DNA of 64,000 nucleotides, from assembly GCA_033675265.1 (NCBI GenBank), contig JAUJYZ010000911.1, positions 1 through 64,000 on the forward strand, in the 5' to 3' direction. The DNA is from Actinostola sp. cb2023 (lineage: Eukaryota > Cnidaria > Anthozoa > Actiniaria > Actinostolidae). The position numbers and the translations under genes are program-made. The notes under the pieces were generated by a model. That model made no database searches. It worked only from the letters and a program-made list of their open reading frames with translations, and was not told the DNA's origin. Below, one piece after another: positions 59,121 through 64,000 of the stretch. How positions within the stretch are numbered: the stretch's first letter is position 1; every line of letters begins with the position of its first letter.

Positions 59121-60970
59121 ACATGTTGTCGCCGTAAAATCAACAAGCGACAAGCCAAGAACAAAGAAGACGTTGGTATTATTAACTGATAACATGTACA
59201 GGAGCCCCCTGATGATAATCAATGTATTCATATATATATAAGAGCTTCGCATAATGGCCATGCAACACCGGCCCCACGCGCAAGCGCTATGTCAAGTAAG
59301 CCCACTTCAGTCAACGTGTATATTGTTGCTTGTTCTTTTTGACGGTGACAACAGTTTTGTTAAATTGGTATAAATAAGTATATTTATGCACAATAGTCAT
59401 GTTGCTTGATAGCAGTCAGCTGTAAATAATCCTTCTCATACTCATTCATTATTCATGAGGTAACCAGCCAATCCGGTGCATCAAATCCGGTCACATGATG
59501 GACCTGGAAACCCCGGAAAGTCCGCTCAAGAGTACTTTGAAATGCATTTCAAAGTCCAAGGACTTTGAAATGGATTTCAAAGTACTCTTTCCTGAGTTGT
59601 TATCCCTCATATAACAATCATCGGGACCTTGGACAGAGTAGAGGCAATACCACTCTGTCCGAATTAGATTCAACCTGAAAGCACGCTCTATTCAATACTA
59701 CTCAAGAGTCCAACACATGGGATACGATGTCCTCGACTCTGCGCATGAGCAGAGCATATGCAAAGACTGGAATTCTTGCTTTTCCGGGCTAAAATCTTGT
59801 AACTCTTTATTTATTGGCTTCGCCTCGGACTGGAAACCCCGTCTAGTCCGAATTCGAGGCTTTGAAACATTACTTGAATATCATTATTTACCTTCGCCTG
59901 TGGGGCAAAACTGTCACCCATGTTCTATCAAGCAGTGAATATTATTTTGAAAAGGTACAATTCAATGCAGCTGATGAAAATTTATCATGAGACCGGAAAT
60001 GACGTCATTGATATCAAGCAACAAATAGTCAAAAACAATCATGCGAAGCTATTATAAAAATATCACAATTACTCAATTAATCTATTTTTAAAGATCTATT
60101 GAATTCGCACAATTGCAATCGAATGAATGTGGCAGAGAAAGGAAACATAACTTTCGTTCCAATTGTACGGGTAGACCAATCTCCTTTGGTCAAGAAACTG
60201 TCTGCTCAAATTCAGACTGGAAGTCTAATACAGATAAATAAGACATATATAAACGGTTTAAAAGCTACCAATTTCCAGAAAAAAAGCTGGAAAATGTCAT
60301 CGTTACTCGCAGAATTTCTGGTAAGTATTTTTTTTCTACTACTATTTTTTTCTACATTATAGATAATCCTGGCTGCCATTACAAATATATTTTTTTCTAA
60401 TTCAAAACCATTCTGGAAACTTCTGCTTCGCACGCTTTGTTGGCACGTCAACCAATCGCAGCCTGACTTTCAGACCTCCGCCATTTTGAGTTGTCTGCTT
60501 CCACATTATTAGCGAGCTATAGTAAGGTGTGTTTCTGAACAGTTTTTTGAAGCCCGTACATGCAACAATTTTGGAATCTGTTTTTAAACAATCTTCAATA
60601 CATCTAAAATTTCTACCAATCATTGGTCTTAGACTGAATTAATTTTAGCTTGACGTAAATTTCAGATTAACATATTACCACCGCAACGTAAACAGAAAGC
60701 GTTGAAATCAGAAACATTACAATTTTGAGTCTAGTTATCATAATTCAGCCCTCATCTAGAAAAAGCCAATACCAGCATGATACACGGCTATGGCATTTAG
60801 CAAACACAATATGAAAGAAGCATAAAAACATTCAGTATCATTTGTCTAGCGTTGATAGTTAGCAGATTAGCAACAATCGTGTTTAACTCGGTATTAATCG
60901 GTAACAAACAGCGAGCTTTTCTGCTTATTGGAATACTGTGGGGACACAATCTGGCGCTCGTGCGTTGTCA
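59120..60970. other. Unassigned region containing a short perfect-stem hairpin
   Basis: At about 59530-59591, agagtactttgaaatgcatt... is mirrored by ...gatttcaaagtactct, making a stem of about 29 bp with one mismatch. Other sequence such as tggaaacccc.gt..agtccg occurs at 59500-59522 and 59831-59852. No gene recognised. Confidence 0.4.
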
Positions 60971-60976
60971 GACATA

Positions 60977-61256
60977 CACCTATTTCAAAAAACGTCGGTG
61001 AACTTGACCGTCAAGCCTACGCGACGAGACCGAAAGGGAGCATGGGTATGTCAACATATTTTAATTCTGACAAGGCCAAGTTAAGCTCTGCGTTGTACTC
61101 TCGCTTGATGGTTATAAAAGCACAAATAGACATTCATTCAGATGTTGCTTGACGTAATCATAAACATCAAAATGTACCATCTACCCATGCTCCCCTTCGG
61201 TCTAGTCGCGTACGCTTGAGTTAAGTTCACAGACGTTTTTTGAAATACCGTAGGTG
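60977..61256. mobile_element. 280-bp TA-flanked MITE
   Basis: Ends cacctatttcaaaaaacgtc and imperfect complement, arms of about 80 bp including cgcgac.agaccgaa.gggagc, flanked by TA (60975-60976 and 61257-61258). Confidence 0.8.
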
Positions 61257-61432
61257 TATACTTATAAGATATTGAAACCGCGAAAGTCAAAATTTGCGTA
61301 AGTACGTCAAATAAACTGCGAGTGGTTTTCAAAGTACTTGATAACGTGACCAAAAAAAAAAAGGTGTAAAACAAATGACGATAAGACACGTTCCACCACC
61401 TTATTACCATCAGCTTTTAAATCGAAAACAAA

Positions 61433-61523
<91 letters not shown>
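61433..61523. repeat. (AAT)n microsatellite
   Basis: About 90 bp of aat repeats. Confidence 0.95.
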
Positions 61524-61526
<3 letters not shown>

Positions 61527-61782
61527 GAACATTTATATAGCGCCATTTACTTCTTCGATTTTGTTTCAATGTTTCATTTTTTTTTTCAATTTTCAAACTG
61601 AAACGTGTTATTTCCAGCGACCAAAAGCAAACACGCTATAAATTATTCGACCGTTGAAATAGAGCCGCAACGCACGCGCACTGTGAAGACGACACGGACA
61701 CCCATGGCCTGAGCGAGCCTCGTGTTTTTTCGTTGAATAATGATTTCACATATTTTGTTTCTGCGTAATACTTGAATTTAGT

Positions 61783-63976
61783 ACGGAAGCCCAGGAGGGC
61801 CACTGGTGGGTTTTCGTTTTTGTTTTCGGTTTTTTGCTTTTCATTTTTCGCTTTTTGCTTTTCATTTTTCGCTTTTTGGTTTTGGTTTTTGTTTTCGGTT
61901 TTTTGCTTTTCATTTTTCGCTTTTTGCTTTTCATTTTTCGCTTTTTGCTTTTCGTTTTTGTTTTTGTTTTTGTTTTCGGTTTTTTGCTTTTCATTTTTCG
62001 CTTTTTGCTTTTCATTTTTCGCTTTTTGCTTTTCGTTTTTGTTTTTGTTTTTGTTTTTGTTTTCGGTTTTTTGCTTTTCACTTTTCGCTTTTTGCTTTTC
62101 GTTTTTGTTTTTGTTTTTTTTTTTTTGTTTATTTATTTTTTGAAACCCAAAAGACAAAAGCAAAAACCAAAACCGAAAAGACGAAACCAAAAACCAAAAA
62201 GACAAAACCAAAAACCAAAAAGACAAAACCAAAAACCAAAAAGGCAAAAGCAAAAACCAAAAAGGCAAAAACCAAAACCAAAACCCTGAGTGGCCCTCCT
62301 GGGCCGGTCCATGGTGCCTTGCGAGCCACGTGATGAACAAACATGGCGGACGGCATCGAAGTCAAGTACAAACCCGGGGTACAAACGTTTGCCCAAAGGA
62401 CAGAAAGGTATGGACGTGCGTATTATTAATTAAGTTCATATGTAGCTAAACAGTACGTACTAACAATCCCCTATGTTATTTTTAGTTGAAATGTCGGTAA
62501 TGGAATCAAGTTTATGGGCAATGAGTTTGATACGGCGCATGGATTGACCTCAAACTTGTTCTTTCGTATCGGCTGAAGTAGATGAGTATTAAAGAGCTTT
62601 GAAAATACGGCGAATTTTGGCGAGAATACGGACCGAGGTAGCGTTCGGACGGCTTCAATCAGTTGAAGTTGCTCAAACACACCATCGGGAAATATCAAAT
62701 AATTCGCTTAAAATATTGAGCTTTTATAATTTATAGTATAGACTGCGGACTGCACAAACAAGGTTGAATGAACTATAAATAAGGCTATCATGTTACTCTA
62801 TGACCCCAGGGCATCTGGTCATTGTCAACTTTCACTATTTCTATTTTCTGCTGTCCAAGTCTATGCTATAAATTAAAGCTCAATATTTTAAGCGAATTAT
62901 TTGATATTTCCCGATGGTGTGTTTGAGCAACTTCAACTGATCGAAGCCGTCCGAACGCTACCTCGGTCCGTATTCTCGCCAAAATTCGCCGTATTTTCAA
63001 AGCTCTTTAATACTCATCTACTTCAGCCGATACGAAAGAACAAGTTTGAGGTCAATCCATGCGCATACCAAACTCATTGCCCATAAACTTGATTCCATTA
63101 CCGACATTTCAACTAAAAATAACATAGGGGATTGTTAGTACGTACAGTTTAGCTACATATGAACTTAATTAATAATACGCACGTCCATACCTTTCTGTCC
63201 TTTGGGCAAACGTTTGTACCCCGGATTTGTACTTGACTTCGAAGCCGTCCGCCATGTTTGTTCATCACGTGGCTCGCAAGGCACCATGGACCGGCCCAGG
63301 AGGGCCACTCAGGGTTTTGGTTTTGGTTTTTGCCTTTTTGGTTTTTGCTTTTGCCTTTTTGGTTTTTGCTTTTGCCTTTTTGGTTTTTGCTTTTGCCTTT
63401 TTGGTTTTTGGTTTTGTCTTTTTGGTTTTTGGTTTCGTCTTTTCGGTTTTGGTTTTTGCTTTTGTCTTTTGGTTTTCAAAAAATAAATAAACAAAAAAAC
63501 GAAAAGCAAAAAAAAAAACGAAAAGCAAAAAAAAACGAAAAGGGAAAACAAAAACCAAATCAAAAAAGAAAACCAAAACGAAAACGAAAAGCAAAAACCG
63601 AAAAGTGAAATGCAAAAAAACAAAAACAAAAACAAAAACAAAAACAAAAACAAAAACAAAAAGCAAAAAGCGAAAAATGAAAAGCAAAAAGCGAAAAATG
63701 AAAAGCAACTGAAACCGAAAACAAAAACAAAAAAACGAAAAGCAAAAAGCGAAAAATGAAAAGCAAAAAGCGAAAAATGAAAAGCAAAAAACCGAAAACA
63801 AAAACAAAAACCAAAAAGCGAAAAATGAAAAGCAAAAAGCGAAAAATGAAAAGCAAAAAACCGAAAACAAAAACAAAAACCAAAAAGCGAAAAATGAAAA
63901 GCAAAAAGCGAAAAATGAAAAGCAAAAAAACGAAAACAAAAACGAAAACCCACCAGTGGCCCTCCTGGGCTTCCGT
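61783..63976. mobile_element. 2.2 kb foldback element
   Basis: A giant inverted repeat: arms of about 1 kb each (61783-62745 and 62860-63976) around a spacer of about 110 bp. Outer ends are acggaagcccaggagggcca and complement. The direct 8-bp aatttagt flanks both sides (61775-61782 and 63977-63984). Each arm has an outer block of simple repeats (gcttttcatttttcgctttt type), a block of the kind aaaaccaaaaagacaaaacc, and an inner unique block of about 430 bp. The right arm contains extra repeat copies. Lys-Ser-Lys-Lys and Phe-rich frames are artefacts. No transposase. Confidence 0.88.
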
Positions 63977-64000
63977 AATTTAGTGGTTTAAATCGACACT

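Noticed and set aside
61636..63983. Lys-Ser-Lys-Arg and Phe-rich long frames
   Set aside because: They read the simple-sequence arms of the foldback element and appear on both strands and in several frames.

Overview
The window is eukaryotic and AT-rich, with GT-AG introns, TATA-box promoters, long microsatellites and dense transposons. A BEL/Pao LTR retrotransposon, a family known only from animals, makes it metazoan. The inverted-repeat families seen here (termini TAGCCTGCG and CTGCGAGCAGA, and GCTTCGCAGC/GTTCCAGAGGC hairpins) recall those I associate with cnidarian genomes, so an anthozoan-like or other early-branching marine animal is my best guess. That guess rests on memory, not on a search.

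Layout: 1-3200 is mostly unrecognised and holds a long poly(G) tract and one plausible terminal exon on the minus strand. 3218-10658 is a nearly complete BEL/Pao element on the minus strand with almost identical LTRs and a few frame breaks. 10.8-23 kb is a nest of non-autonomous elements: a repeat family built around a GTCCCGGG palindrome is interrupted by a 1.2 kb and a 7.1 kb inverted-repeat element, and the 7.1 kb element contains a 3.6 kb element that contains a 1.4 kb element. 23.6-25.0 kb is an element carrying a broken two-exon coding relic.

28.7-40.3 kb holds the most gene-like content: three paralogous small secreted cysteine-containing peptides (115, 114 and 107 aa), orientations +, -, +. 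All three have the same exon layout: a TATA-type promoter, a 5' UTR exon, an exon that starts exactly at ATG and encodes signal, acidic/proline-rich and CxCxxxxC parts, and a last exon encoding a VPGM-NGFKGW block. The family is not one I recognise. It is followed by 1.4 kb of back-to-back microsatellites.

43.6-48.4 kb is a complete ISL2EU-type (PIF/Harbinger-related) DNA transposon with 76-bp terminal repeats, a frameshifted THAP/DDE transposase and a convergent SAP-SWIM-YqaJ protein gene; small TA-flanked MITEs sit between the two genes. 49.7-51.4 kb is an unusual foldback structure whose arms are arrays of the 12-bp palindrome TATCGCGCGATA. 51.6-55.0 kb is a Tc1/mariner (IS630-like) transposase split by nested insertions. 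55.8-61.5 kb holds further hairpin elements and unrecognised sequence, and 61,783-63,976 is a complete 2.2 kb foldback element with an 8-bp target duplication.

No rRNA, tRNA or CRISPR was seen. Apart from the three-peptide cluster and a few orphan exon candidates, host genes are scarce.
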